This document shows positions 23,001 to 31,200 of a stretch of DNA of 64,000 bases, piece by piece; position 1 is the stretch's first letter; each line of letters starts with the position of its first letter. The translations under genes were made by a program, and so were the position numbers. The stretch is from Costus lasius (lineage: Eukaryota; Streptophyta; Magnoliopsida; Zingiberales; Costaceae), in assembly GCA_027563935.2 (NCBI GenBank), contig CM050446.2:110588499-110652498 (forward strand), in the 5' to 3' direction. A model generated the notes under the pieces. It did not search any database and was not told the origin of the DNA. It was given only the letters and a program-made list of their open reading frames with translations.

Positions 23001-23773
23001 TTGTAAGCAGCTAATATATGTTGCGATTGTGATGGAAAATTATCATTACCTGTCTTACGGGTGGGAGAAGAGATGTGATGTTCACAGAAGAGATGATTTT
23101 TAAAATTGAGAATACTCATCACAATTATGCTTTTTCGTCTGCTAGGCAATTGAAGCTGCCATTGACTTGAACTTGAGCAAGGTGGAAGCTGGAGCTCAAG
23201 GAGAGCATAAAATTCAGCGTGGTTATCTTCCCGTTACAACATTCAGCTGTCATTACATCCTGGATGAAGGTTTTCGGAAAGTGATAAACAATTTCCTTGT
23301 GTATGAAACTGAGCAGGTCTGACGCTTTGACTTAATCTAGCTCGACAAAGTTGACTTAATACTGGACAAAAGTTATGTCCAGTAGATCATTGAACTATAT
23401 TAACCCATTTGACTTAATCTAGCTCGACAAAGTAGTACTTGCTTGATGCTTTCTTGATACTCGGTAATTCAGTAGGTTATTATTTATATAAGCTCAAACT
23501 CATCGAATGATTTCTACAGCACAGATGCCAATCACAACTTGGGTTATGTTAATTGAGCGTGTGCACCATCAAAGTTCAAAAATGAATTCATCCTTAAACT
23601 TTCAAATTTTGTTTTGCTTTTCTTTTTTGTCATTTATGTGTCTCTTTTTTGTTGGTTATTCTTCACTTCGCTTTTATCTGAGCCATTGGTTGCTTCTTTT
23701 TTGTTTTTGGCAGGTCAAGCACGTCATGCAATTGCTACATGAATCTCGGCCCTTCAAAGAAGGAATTGCATAG
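2107..23773 (+). CDS. FemAB-like (DUF482/COG3146) acyltransferase-family protein, 3' part, nine exons
   Basis: Spliced host gene: exons 2107-2189, 2363-2561, 11800-11921, 12457-12523, 19271-19321, 19547-19599, 19886-20096, 23146-23316 and 23714-23773. All introns start GT and end AG. Phases add up to 1017 nt, one open frame of 338 residues plus stop. Recognisable family blocks in order are ETGWLPQHIVA, VFDHSWADAYYRYG, YYPKLQSCVPFTPVTG, SSLHITFPSENEW, RIGMQYHWKNRNYK, KQSKRKNIRQERKK, AGALNLIGGDTLYGRLWG, FEACYYQ, AGAQGEHKIQRGYLPV and CHYILDEGF. These are the hallmarks of the FemAB_like/DUF482 family, whose fold is GNAT-like acyl-CoA N-acyltransferase. Plant members exist (Arabidopsis AT2G23390 is the one I recall), but the substrate is unknown to me. 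The N-terminus is not in the window, so any transit peptide cannot be judged. The open frame and clean splice sites across about 13 kb of inserted repeats argue for a functional gene. Confidence 0.9.
2363..2561 (+). CDS. FemAB-like gene, exon
   Basis: The first base completes the split Ser codon from the previous exon. The exon encodes SHSYGEYVFDHSWADAYYRY, then the YYPKLQ...FTPVTG block, then YKDQVFDILIMALKDLTAK, ending on a full codon at donor GT 2562. A GT inside the coding stretch at 2516 was not used as the donor because the family protein continues through it (KDQVFD). Confidence 0.9.
2562..4202 (+). other. Start of the 9.2-kb intron, no element recognised
   Basis: AT-rich intron sequence between the exon ending 2561 and the first MITE. 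I see no coding similarity or clear repeat border in it. Confidence 0.5.
4211..4491. mobile_element. hAT-type MITE, 281 bp
   Basis: The element starts CAGTGTTTGAAAAG and ends CTTCGAACCTTG, imperfect terminal inverted repeats. The flanks repeat as GTTTTCTA (4203-4210) and GTTTTCTC (4492-4499), an 8-bp target duplication with one mismatch, the length made by hAT transposases. The interior is GC-rich with many CCGGTACC/GGTCCGG palindromes and has no transposase. It is intronic in the FemAB-like gene. It belongs to the same family as the copy at 12844. Confidence 0.75.
4767..4805. repeat. (TA)n microsatellite
   Basis: Uninterrupted AT dinucleotide run of about 39 bases within the long intron. 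Confidence 0.95.
4831..5082. mobile_element. Probable MITE copy with purine/pyrimidine core
   Basis: Starts AAGGTTTAAAAAG and ends ACTAGTTTTCAAAACATTG, the same end as the copy at 12844. The interior holds a GAAGAAGAAG run followed by a CTTCTCCCCC/CCTTTTTCTCC run. I could not find a convincing target duplication, so the borders are approximate. Confidence 0.5.
5225..6106 (+). mobile_element. TRIM-like copia-derived element
   Basis: A 5' LTR-like segment (about 5225-5401) ends TTCCAACA. It is followed directly by TAGTATTAAAG, which looks like a decayed tRNA-Met primer-binding site (TGGTATCAGAGC). The interior (about 570 bp) has repeated units around 5715-5890 (gatgcctgatgtc, ccttccacttttgcttg) and no gag or pol. 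A purine tract CTTGAGAGGGAG (5979-5990) precedes a second LTR-like segment beginning TATAAAAATAGTAATATT. The second LTR is cut at about 6106 by a MITE. A related copy lies at about 7605-7990. Confidence 0.55.
6107..6262. mobile_element. MITE fragment interrupting the TRIM-like element
   Basis: Starts CAAGGTTTTAAACACTAGTC, matching the left terminus of the hAT MITE family, and contains GTACCGGATGGAACCGAG and GTACCGGACGAAACCAAG. The right terminus is not clear. Confidence 0.4.
6300..7376 (+). other. Intron, no element recognised
   Basis: AT-rich. A stretch of about 50 bases near 6770-6830 is tandemly duplicated (tttcacagttttacacca... then tttcatagttttacacta...). No coding similarity seen. Confidence 0.45.
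7377..7600. mobile_element. Degenerate MITE fragment
   Basis: GTTTAAAAAACTAGTC at the left and a pyrimidine-rich tcttcttcttgagc stretch at the right resemble the hAT MITE family. It sits against a TRIM LTR segment (attaattttgtattcaag), so it may have inserted in that LTR. Borders are uncertain. Confidence 0.35.
7605..7990 (+). mobile_element. Second TRIM-like copia-derived copy, partial
   Basis: LTR-like stretches at about 7605-7676 and 7832-7990 share the block attaattttgtattcaagac...ctatatata with the element at 5225-6106. The interior carries the same gcaatgcctgacaccacctt repeats, and a purine tract CTTGAAGGAGGG precedes the second LTR. No protein coding. Confidence 0.5.
8022..8055. repeat. 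(TA)n microsatellite
   Basis: Run of AT dinucleotides directly before a short MITE-like fragment (actgctccgtaccactgg). Confidence 0.95.
8110..10530 (+). other. Intron, no element recognised
   Basis: AT-rich sequence with only short open frames and no familiar domain. Nothing else supported. Confidence 0.4.
10531..11427. mobile_element. TIR element, about 0.9 kb, non-coding
   Basis: Starts GCCGCATTTGGTAACGC and ends GTGCTACCGAATGCACCC, imperfect inverted repeats of one another (GCATTTGGTA against TACCGAATGC). The interior is very AT-rich with no transposase. The flanks are TTTAA and TTTAG, so the target duplication is unclear; superfamily not assigned. Confidence 0.55.
11800..11921 (+). CDS. 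FemAB-like gene, exon
   Basis: The acceptor caacag ends at 11799. The exon encodes LQISSLHITFPSENEWVKLR, then QSGFLQRIGMQYHWKNRNYK plus two bases of the next codon; donor gtaagc at 11922. It follows a 9.2-kb intron packed with repeats. Confidence 0.92.
12457..12523 (+). CDS. FemAB-like gene, exon
   Basis: It completes an Asn codon and encodes FEEFLMDMKQSKRKNIRQER then KK, the basic family motif. Acceptor atag ends at 12456; donor gtaattg at 12524. Confidence 0.92.
12844..13346. mobile_element. hAT-type MITE, 503 bp, with perfect 8-bp TSD
   Basis: Starts CAAGGTTTGAAAAAC and ends GGTTTTTTAAAACATTG. CTAACACC flanks it exactly on both sides (12836-12843 and 13347-13354). The interior runs from a purine tract (gaggaagaggaagaag, 12968 on) to a pyrimidine tract (ctttcttcttccccttt, 13202 on), so the two halves could fold back. 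Open frames over it are low-complexity artefacts of these tracts. It is intronic in the FemAB-like gene. Confidence 0.85.
13355..14021 (+). other. Intron, no element recognised
   Basis: AT-rich sequence following the MITE; no coding or repeat structure supported. Confidence 0.4.
14022..14183 (+). repeat. Direct repeat, left copy
   Basis: About 160 bases (ctaatttgataccaatatgg ... caagcctatgaagttaatga) recur at 18900-19065 in the same orientation with scattered differences. The two copies flank the MITE at 14182 and tandem-repeat element A. Confidence 0.8.
14182..14586. mobile_element. MITE copy with GA/CT core
   Basis: Left end TTGGTTCTCAAAACCAGTCC and right end GGATTGGTTTTGAAATTTTT are inverted repeats in the style of the 12844 element. 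The core is GAAGAAGAAG then CCTCTCCTTCTCC. Candidate flanks TTAATGAT/TGAATGAT are imperfect. Its right end merges with the start of element A, so the border there is uncertain. Large open frames over it are simple-repeat artefacts. Confidence 0.6.
15752..16178 (+). repeat. Tandem array, about 55-bp unit, copy A
   Basis: About seven units of gattgaagatggaggaagct, then ttaggttaggcccggtgac and gccctttgtggctaggg. Some units carry short internal additions (15812-15830, 15990-16005). Confidence 0.95.
16690..17580 (+). repeat. ATCAACGG-rich section with about 190-bp tandem units, copy A
   Basis: First come short degenerate motifs (aaatcaacggatca, gatccaacggctcagat). Then about three long units share agtcaatccattgacgattg, catgatcaaggagtcgatcc and ctccaaatatgatatcagat. 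The counterpart in copy B is 31430-32560. Confidence 0.85.
17828..18412 (+). repeat. Tandem array, about 40-bp unit, copy A
   Basis: Roughly 14 degenerate units of the form cataagccatcaaggccgaa plus cacaaatcaagttcaaatgt. The counterpart in copy B is 30405-31200, where units have drifted to a ggccttgacggcttattgga form. Confidence 0.92.
18478..18487 (+). promoter_or_regulatory. TATA-like box of giant LTR copy A
   Basis: TTTATATAGA is conserved in copy B as tctatataat near 30322-30331 in inverse orientation. It lies about 160 bases before the LTR end, consistent with a short R-U5 after a very long U3. Function is inferred. Confidence 0.4.
18660..18766. mobile_element. MITE fragment, right end
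   Basis: Ends TTTAAAACCTTG after ggattggtacaccgatatgg, matching the hAT MITE right terminus. The left terminus was not found. Confidence 0.35.
18900..19065 (+). repeat. Direct repeat, right copy
   Basis: Matches 14022-14183. This copy continues into gacttagatttttattagat without a MITE, so it shows the sequence uninterrupted at that point. Confidence 0.8.
19271..19321 (+). CDS. FemAB-like gene, exon
   Basis: A 17-codon exon encoding VSTQNLKMKRLFGEEIK, a conserved family block. Acceptor attgtag ends at 19270; donor gtcagt at 19322. The preceding 6.7-kb intron holds a MITE pair and tandem-repeat copy A. Confidence 0.88.
19547..19599 (+). CDS. FemAB-like gene, exon
   Basis: Encodes AKHWDSFYEFYKNTTDN plus two bases of a Lys codon; acceptor ttgcag ends at 19546, donor GT at 19600. 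Confidence 0.88.
19886..20096 (+). CDS. FemAB-like gene, exon
   Basis: Completes Lys, then WGSAYLTRDFF, an ILLIVAEDEG strand, and the glycine-rich core AGALNLIGGDTLYGRLWG followed by FEACYYQ. This is the most conserved part of the family. Acceptor aatag ends at 19885; donor gtaaaa at 20097. Confidence 0.93.
20097..21238 (+). other. Intron, no element recognised
   Basis: First part of the 3-kb intron between exons 20096 and 23146. Short open frames only. Confidence 0.4.
21239..21531. mobile_element. MITE copy, about 293 bp
   Basis: Starts CAAGGTTTGAAGATCTGGTC and ends CTGGTTTTGAAAATCATG. The core is GGAAGAAGAAAGAAGAAGAGG followed by CTCTCCTTCCTCTCCTCTTC. The flanks are only partly alike (CGTTGGAG against TCTTGAAG). 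Confidence 0.6.
21532..22447 (+). other. Intron, no element recognised
   Basis: AT-rich; a stretch around 21640-21990 is rich in aaatt/ttcaa but has no clear border. Confidence 0.4.
22448..22618. mobile_element. MITE copy, about 171 bp
   Basis: Starts CAAGGTTTCAACCAGGG and ends TTTTGATCCTTG, with GGTACTATACCGGTCC inside. No matching 8-bp flank found. Confidence 0.45.
22619..23145 (+). other. Intron, no element recognised
   Basis: Rest of the intron before the penultimate host exon; nothing supported. Confidence 0.4.
23146..23316 (+). CDS. FemAB-like gene, exon
   Basis: Encodes AIEAAIDLNLSKVEAGAQGE, then HKIQRGYLPVTTFSCHYILD and EGFRKVINNFLVYETEQ. Acceptor gctag ends at 23145; donor GT at 23317. 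Confidence 0.93.
23714..23773 (+). CDS. FemAB-like gene, last exon with stop
   Basis: Encodes VKHVMQLLHESRPFKEGIA and a TAG stop at 23771-23773. The acceptor ttggcag ends at 23713. A possible poly(A) signal lies about 50 bases downstream. Confidence 0.92.
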   Translation, partial: VKHVMQLLHESRPFKEGIA

Positions 23774-23819
23774 TTATTTGCTTCTTACTTGCCTTTTTAG
23801 CCTCGAGATATTCTGGTGA

Positions 23820-23825
23820 AATAAA
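23820..23825 (+). terminator. Putative poly(A) signal of the FemAB-like gene
   Basis: AATAAA lies 47 bases after the stop codon, on the gene strand. Placement fits a plant 3' UTR; the cleavage site is not determined. Confidence 0.5.
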
Positions 23826-24234
23826 AGCACGTTGACGACTCACTGATGTATTTAACATTTGCATGGCTCAGATCACATCGTCTATGACTCTTGCAGAGTC
23901 AACTTCGGACTCAAAGAATAGGAAGAAGGAAATTATACAGAGGCATTCTCATATCTGTGTAAGCATTGTTCTATCATGAGCTCATAATCGAGCAGTGGAT
24001 TGTATTATCTTAAAACATTTTTTATAGAATTAAGAGATTGCAATAGCTAGTGCTTGATACCCAACCCAAAGTTAATTGCGAAAAATGTGGTAGACATCTT
24101 CTGAATTCATGGACACTTATCATTACCAGATAACAATAATTATCCAGAAATAAAACAAGTCATAAGATTCTTCTTTTGTTAAAAAAAAATATATACTTTT
24201 TGTCTTTTTAACTCTTAGGATAGTCTGTCCTAGG
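23826..24234. other. Downstream flank of the host gene
   Basis: AT-rich sequence between the host gene and the first LTR of the nested block. No feature recognised. It ends in CTAGG, the base pairs next to the LTR. Confidence 0.45.
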
Positions 24235-24675
24235 TGTCAGCCCCTTAATTAGCTTAAGTTAAGTGCGCCACATCAGCAATTCAGCCCGTCCACCGAATTC
24301 GATTTTTCTCTTCGGAGCATGTGTTGACTTGACCGCAACCTCGTTTCGAATGCTGCGTGCGTTCAAACGAGTCGTCACGCTTGCGTGCATCGAACGCGCA
24401 CCGCCGCCGAAAGAGAACACCACACCTGCTTGCCGGAGTAGGGGGAAGGGTTGCTCGCACCCTTCGCCCTCAGCTTGCTTCATCGGCATCACTCTGGATG
24501 CTGAAGATCGCCAGTCGGAGGTGGTAAGGATGCTGGAGAAGAGAGTGAATAGACGCTGGAAAATACGCTGGAAAATGTAGGAAACATCGCCAAATGGAGG
24601 GGAAAGTTTCGCCTATTATTAATTTCCAAAAACAGCTACCTAAAACTCTTCTCCTCTCCTCTCTGTACATGCTCA
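24235..24675 (-). repeat. LTR (3' LTR) of the non-autonomous element
   Basis: TG at 24235 and CA at 24674-24675; read on the minus strand it starts TGAGCATGTACAG and ends CTGACA. It is followed on the + strand by ACTCCTCTCCTCTTCG, whose complement is a good polypurine tract. Confidence 0.7.
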
Positions 24676-25066
24676 ACTCCTCTCCTCTTCGTCCGAACTT
24701 GTGCTATCGGAGTGCTCGCCGGGGATGTCACCGAGATCACCGCCTGAGCGAAGGAGGAGGTGGAGGGAAGCGGCCTCTGCTGCTGTCGTCACTTGCTGCT
24801 CGGGGAGGAGGAGGAGGAGGCGCTCTCGCCTCCGCCATCGTCCCCACTCGTGGAGACGACGGGCTCATGGCGCCCTCCCCCGACGAAGGTGGTCGCCGCC
24901 CTCGGCGTCCGGCTCTCCACGGCCTCTGCCATAGCTAAAACCGCCATGCATGCCGGCCCACAGGCACCTCTGTCCCTGCACTCGTTCGTTGAGCGCCGCC
25001 GAAGGGGACGAGGAGGCGGCAGACCTCCGTCCGCTGCACTTAGCTCAAAAAGGGGAGACGCACTCA

Positions 25067-27828
25067 TGATGCCTTGCATTTTGGTAGTATTTTCTAATAT
25101 CATTTTATCTTAAAACAAGGCATATTATGATGTTTTTATGTAATATTCAGGCTTATTTACTTGCTTTGTTTGAAATCTTCACTTTTTCTTGTCTTTATTC
25201 AATTTTAGGTAAAATCACTCATTTCTAGAGGTTATTTGAAGATTCTAAAGCCATTGAGTGATTTCTAGTGATGAGACAAATCAACACAAAAAATTTGAGA
25301 TCAATCAGAGCTTTCTTTGAAAAATATGGCTAGGTAAACCCCACGGGTTCATCGGTGCTTTTGCTAATGACCGAAACTCACAGACTACTTCACAGCATGG
25401 TGAATCCCGTGGGGTTCACCTGTGATTCTTACTGGGCAACCCGACACTTGCTCGAATTTTTGGTGATTTTGTGATGCAGAAGCATCTCCCATGATTTAAT
25501 TATGTTTTGATATTATGTTTACTTTCAGCATTTTGAACTTGATTACATTTCACCATTCGGTTCTACCTAGTCTTGTTTGTTGCAAGACTTGCTTGTAGAA
25601 CAATTTTGTAAGACAACTTAATTCTCTAATTTGGATGTTTATGTTGTAGTTAGGTTGTAGCCTAGGTTTATTTTCACATCTTTGTTTTATTTTGTAGTGA
25701 TTGTAGTAGGATGTTTAGCCTAGGGCTTTATATGCACCTGTGATTGCACTACAAGGCACCACTAGTCCTCAACAAATCATCCTCAAGTCCAAATCAGCCC
25801 GCATCACATCATGCTCAAGTCAAGGCCCATCAACATTCATCCACAACCTCAAAGGCGCCAGCCCACCTCCACCATATAACCAAATATGCAGCAAGAAGAA
25901 ATCCATAAGCAAAGCCCAAGAAGCCCACCATCTCAAGCCCAAGTCAAATCGGGTTAACCTGCAGCATTCCAGTTCTACTCGGCTGAGAACTCAAAGGCAT
26001 CTCTTCACCTCTTCATCAGGCGCATGCACTCCAACCAATATCACCCACAACATCGCATCTCTTCACAATGAACACGTGTAGCTCCGCCCAATCAGCTCTC
26101 AACAAAGCTGCATGCAAATTCAACGACTACCTTCTCAACAACACTTCAGCCATGACTCCAACACACCACCGCCCCTCTCAGCCAATGACAAAGCTGACTA
26201 CCAAAACTCATCCTAGCCCTTCAAGTTCAAACCGTGAGCAAGCAGCCGTTAGATCTACTTGAGGGAATTTTGTACGTTGAGGGCTTGGGATTTTAAGCCC
26301 TTGTATTGTCACACTTTGCATCTTAGTCTATGGTTTTTGAAGAAAATTATCATGTGAGCGTATGCTTGTTTGTGACTTAGGTTTGGTGGATTCCAACTGA
26401 AGATATCTTCTCTTCCCCTTCTCTTCCTCTTGTGCGAGAGTGTCTTCTTCTTCTTCTCTTCTCTTCTCAATCAAGACTTTCTTTCTCTTCTTGAAGCCTT
26501 GTTATGTGTGGTCATCTTCAGACTCCTATAAGCTGGACCTCGTCTCTCTCCAACGCCAGGCAGAGGGGAACATCTTGAAGGAACGGGAACAAGGGAGAAT
26601 CAGAGAAAGGGGTTTTGGCCCCCTTCCCTAAAGGGGCCGTAGGTAATTCTTCACCAAATAGGGTACTCTCTTCCTAGATTGCATGCTAGAATATCCTGCT
26701 CTCCAACTTGTTGCGCTTGTTGCTGATTACTTTTACATTGATTGTTGTTTCTTGCCATCTTTAAAATCATTGTTGCGCATACTTAACTCCACCCCCGTAG
26801 AGCTACATACCTTAGGTAGGATCTTTGGGAGTTCCGCCCTTCTTCATTTTGAGCCCAATTGATATTCAAATTTGGCAAGTGAGGACTTTTTGGAAAGCTA
26901 ATTCGAAGGAGAACACAAGGAATATAAAAACCCTAATTTTTACTGCCAATTGGGAGGAGAAATCAGCCATCGAACAGGCTAGGGCGGATGAAACACGCGA
27001 ACACTCCTTTCCGGGGCGATTTCGAGGGATTCGAGCGTTAGATCTTCGCGATTCTGGAGGATTTTGTTCGGTTCATCATCTCCTCCCCCTCTAAAATGCT
27101 TTGTAGCAATTTTCCTAACATTTTAGAGAAATTCTTGCGAGTTTTCATAAATTTTATAGCATAAACCCTTATTCGGGGCTCGGATGAAGCCCTTTGACTT
27201 GATCTATTGTATGAACTAAACTTTCTTGATGTTTTGAGTCTTATCTGAGCATATTTTATTTAGTTGTTCTTATTTCATAATATTACCTTGATCAAGTAAT
27301 GTTGTGTGTTAGCTGACGCGATTCATACCGAGAGGAGGATCGTGGCGGTGGAACCCCTAGGTAAAACTTGTGAATCCATGACACGAGAGTGCTTGGTTTT
27401 CGCTCGAGGGTAACCTAGTTTTTCATAGAACTCATTGGGTTTATCTAGAATGATCCACCGCGAGAGTAGGAAACCGTTCCGGATAAGCACCAGGGTGTAC
27501 CACCGAGAGGGGGCATCCTGTAACTTAGGAAAGATTCCTTATGTAAAATGATAATCTCATGCATCAACTAAATTCCAGTTCAAATAGATCAGTTAATGTG
27601 GTGAATTCTGTAGCCCTAATATCTCTCAATTAGACACCTTTCATGTTTCTATCGTTGCTTTTCCTATTTTATTTATAGTTGAGTTAGTTTACTTTATTCC
27701 CCAAAAACACAAAAATTGGAATGCTTAGTTTCTAAAAATCAGAATAGTTGGTACTTGACCTAGCTCCCTGTGGGATCGACAATCTTTTATATTACTTTGA
27801 CAACACTGTGCGCTTGCGGTGCGTATCA
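25067..27828 (+). repeat. 5' LTR of the gag-only Athila, carrying a solo LTR
   Basis: Aligns with 36618-37900 apart from the insertion at 25472-26846 and about 120 bases around 27090-27190 that the 3' LTR lacks. Ends TGCGTATCA immediately before the PBS. Confidence 0.85.
25472..26846 (+). mobile_element. Solo LTR inserted in the Athila LTR, 1375 bp
   Basis: Starts TGATGCAGAAGC and ends CCCTTCTTCA. TTTTG flanks both sides (25467-25471 and 26847-26851). The empty site ggtgattttgagcccaa is preserved in the other LTR near 37013-37028. No PBS or coding inside, so a solo LTR. Its family is not recognised; it is unlike the host LTR. Confidence 0.85.
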
Positions 27829-27834
27829 AGTTTT

Positions 27835-27852
27835 TGGCACCGTTGCCGGGGA
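27835..27852 (+). promoter_or_regulatory. Primer-binding site of the gag-only Athila
   Basis: TGGCACCGTTGCCGGGGA is one base from the TGGCGCCGTTGCCGGGGA used by Athila-group elements and by the element at 48531-61081. It lies seven bases after the LTR end. Confidence 0.85.
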
Positions 27853-28059
27853 GCTTCGGTTAATATTAGCAAATTTCTGAAATTTAGTAGAATAAGTATT
27901 TTTTTTCTTACTTTTTATTTTTTATTTTTTATTTTTTTTTATTTCTTCTATTTCCTTTCTTAAGCTTTATCGTTGTGTCTGATCAATTTTTTTTTTCTTT
28001 TTTGCAAAGGAGCTTAAGAACAGGTGATCTGTATGACCTAGATCTTGAAGCTTTTATCT

Positions 28060-29694
28060 TTAAATCTGGAGAATGCCCTAGTACCTTTGGCTGCTGAAAA
28101 TATGAACAATAAGACTTTGAGAGATTATACTGCTCCATCTATACAACACTTACAATTGGGCATTGTTCGCCTGAATGTGGAAGCCAATAATTTTGAGATC
28201 AAACCTGCAGTACTGTCGATGGTTCAACAGAACCAATTTGGAGGCTCTCCCCTAGAAGACCCTTATATGCATTTGGCTCTATTTCTAGAATATTGTGATA
28301 TTTTGAAATTAAATTGTGTCTCCTCTGATGCAATCCGACTAAGGTTTTTTCCTTTTTCTCTTAGGGACCAAGCGAGAATATGGCTACACTCCTTACCACC
28401 AGGATCAATCACTACATGGGACCAACTCTCCCAAGCTTTCCTTTCCAAATACTTCCCTCAAAGCAAGACTGTGTGGTTTCGTAACCAGATTATAAGCTTT
28501 ACTCAGAACGATAGGGAATCACTCTATGAAGCATGAGACCGATTTAAAGAACTTCAAAGAATATGCCCACATCATGGACTTCAAAAATGGGTAATCGTTC
28601 ACACTTTTTATAATAGTCTAAATTATAACACGAGGCGTATTGTTGATGTAGCTGCTGGCGGGGCTTTGATGAACAAGACTGTGGATGATGCTATGAACAT
28701 GCTGGAGGATATGGCCCTCAATCATAGTCAATGGTCAGGTGAGAGAGTTAACTCATATAGATATGCAACTCCAAGTAAGTATGATTTGCATGAATTGAGC
28801 TTGTTAGCTGCGAAGGTAGATAATTTATCACGAAAGTTAGATTCCTTTATTATCAATTCAGTTGAAGCTACTAATGCTTATTGTGAATTTTGTGAAATTT
28901 CAGGACATAAATTCGCTGAATGCCAATTAGGGATTTCACAACTTGAATCTTTTGGAAAGCAAGCCAATACCTTTTGGAATCTCAACCCTAGACCACAGTT
29001 AGACCCATATTCCAATATATACAATCCAAGTTGGTGGAACTACGAAAATTTTTCCTATGAGAGCAACCCCAACACAATTCCTCATCTTAGCTATAGGCAA
29101 CCTCTTGCATTTCAACCGAGGCAGTTTATGTCACCTCAAAAGTCTAACTTTGAGTCACTACTAGAGACTATTGTGGCTACACAAACCAAGGAAAATGAGA
29201 ATGTTTGTGAAGTCATTAGGCAACTAACATCTAAAGTAGATGCTCTCGAGGCCCACAATAAGATGTTGGAAACCCAATTGGTTAATCAAGCTAGCACCTC
29301 TACAATAGCCTCTCGTAAACTCTCATCCCAACCTGAAATAGACCCAAGAGAATATTGTGATGCAAATATAACTTGGAATGGGAAACAACCTGAGGAGCCT
29401 AGGATGCCTGCACATGACACTGAGATTAGATCTCCTAATATACTTCAACCTGAAAAATCAAGTGAGGAGATGGAACGTGAGAAATCACTTGAAGATATAA
29501 CTTCTTTTGTAAGGTCTTGTCATAATGTTGATGTTATTGAGGAAGTGGTTAACCAAGATGTAATTGACGAATTGTTTGTGGATCCTATAGATATCTATTT
29601 TGCAGCTGAAGAGAAGGTGAAGGACAATGAAGAAGCTCAATCTTTTGCTATACTCCTTGATTCAACTAAACTGGTCATCCTAAAGAAGGTATAA
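28060..29694 (+). pseudogene. gag: Athila-type gag, with in-frame stop
   Basis: Capsid-like protein of a Ty3/gypsy element. Conserved blocks are TLRDYTAPSI, FEIKPAVLSMVQQNQFGG, DAIRLRFFPFSLRDQARIWL, LPPGSITTWDQLSQAFLSKY, then FKELQRICPHHGLQKW, AAGGALMNK and ALNHSQWSGERV. A TGA at 28534 replaces the Trp codon in SLYEA-W-DRF (TGG to TGA) and separates the two open parts (to 28536 and from 28666, one frame throughout). A coiled, Glu-rich tail follows to 29694. No zinc knuckle of CCHC type is seen; CEFCEISGHKFAEC near 28887 is a partial one. The homologous gag of the other Athila is at 58664-59350. Confidence 0.85.
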
Positions 29695-29850
29695 TTTGAA
29701 AATCTACATAAGGAAGCAACCAAGGTAACTGATGAAGGAAACATTGACTTAAAATCATTTTCTGACGCTTTAAGGTATGAATTCCTTGTTGCTTACATAT
29801 ACATTCTGATCTATGAATGACACTACGGTCGAGCTAATGACCTTAAACAA

Positions 29851-30162
29851 GCGCTTCTTGGGAGGCAACCCAAGTCTTTTCTGTTTTCCTTTACTTTTGC
29901 ATTGTGTGTTTTATTTAATTAATCTTTTGATTTTGAAGTTATGTAGTTTGTTTTGTCTTGTATTAGAATGCTGATGATTTTGCTTTCTTATTACTGTAAG
30001 AATACCCAAAAATCAAAGTTTTGGAGCTTTTTGATTCATCACGTCGTGATAGGACTTTTAAAGAAAGAGTAAAGGTGCCAAGGTGAACTTCATGAAGAGA
30101 TGATGAGATTTGGGGAGATGGTGATGATGATGAAGATGACCCCCAGAAGGAAGGTACTAAAA
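29851..30162 (+). other. Athila post-integrase tail
   Basis: The motif gcgcttcttgggaggcaacc recurs in inverse orientation at 52456-52475 after integrase in the complete Athila. Here it follows gag by only about 150 bases, marking where pol was lost. Confidence 0.7.
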
Positions 30163-30404
30163 TGAACTGTGGGGTCATTTTTGGTCATGGTTAAATGTAA
30201 TTGACCTTTATTAAATTCACCTTAAACTAATAAGGCTTTTTGTTTAGTGGGTTCTGGCTTCCAATGAGCGCAAGCGCTCATTGTTAATTACCCCTAAAAT
30301 TAGGGTACCTTTGATTAAGAGATCTATATAATAAACAACATTTCACAAATTGGAGGAAAAATATTTTATAAATGTCATATCAATACATGATCATAAACAG
30401 CTTA

Positions 30405-31200
30405 AAATTTGAATATTCGGCCTTAATGGCTTGACAGCTTGTGAATATTGGATTTGAAATGTACTCGGCCTTGATGGCTTATGAGTAGGCTTATGAGTAT
30501 TTAGACATGTGCTCAGCCTTGATGGCTTATGAGCATTCATATATGCTCGGCCTTGATGGCTTGAGAGCATTTGAATTTGGAAAGTACTCGGCCTCGACGG
30601 CTTGTGAGTATTGGATTTGAGAAATATCCAGCCTTAATGGCTTATTGGATATTTTAAATTTGAGAAAATATCCGGCCTCAATGGCTTGATAGATATTTAA
30701 TTTGAAGAAATATCCAGCCTTGAGGCTTATTGGATATTTTTAATTTGAGAAATACCCGGCCTCAATGGCTTATGGGTATTTAATTTGAGGAAATATCCAG
30801 CCTTGACGGCTTATTGGATATTTTAAATCTGGGAAATATCCGGCCTTGACGGCTTATTGGATATTTTAAATTTGGAAAAATATCTAGCCTTGACGGCTTA
30901 TTGGATATTTTAAATTTGGAAAAATATCCGGCCTTGATGGTTTATTGGATATTTTAGTTTGAAAAATACCCGGCCTCAACGGCTTATTGGATATTTTAAA
31001 TTTTGGAGAATATCCGGCCTTAACGGCTTATTGGATATTTAGAAAATACCCGGCCTTAACGGCTTATTGGGTATTTAAAATTTTAGAAAATATGCGGCCT
31101 TAACGGCTTATTGGATATTTGGATTTGGTTTGGCCCTTGGTGAGCATTTGAATTTGATTTTTGCTCGGTCTTGATGACTTGTGAGTATTTGAACTTGATT
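30405..31200 (-). repeat. Tandem array, about 40-bp unit, copy B
   Basis: About 20 units of the form atatccggccttgacggctt plus attggatattttaaatttga, with drift. Counterpart of 17828-18412. Confidence 0.92.
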
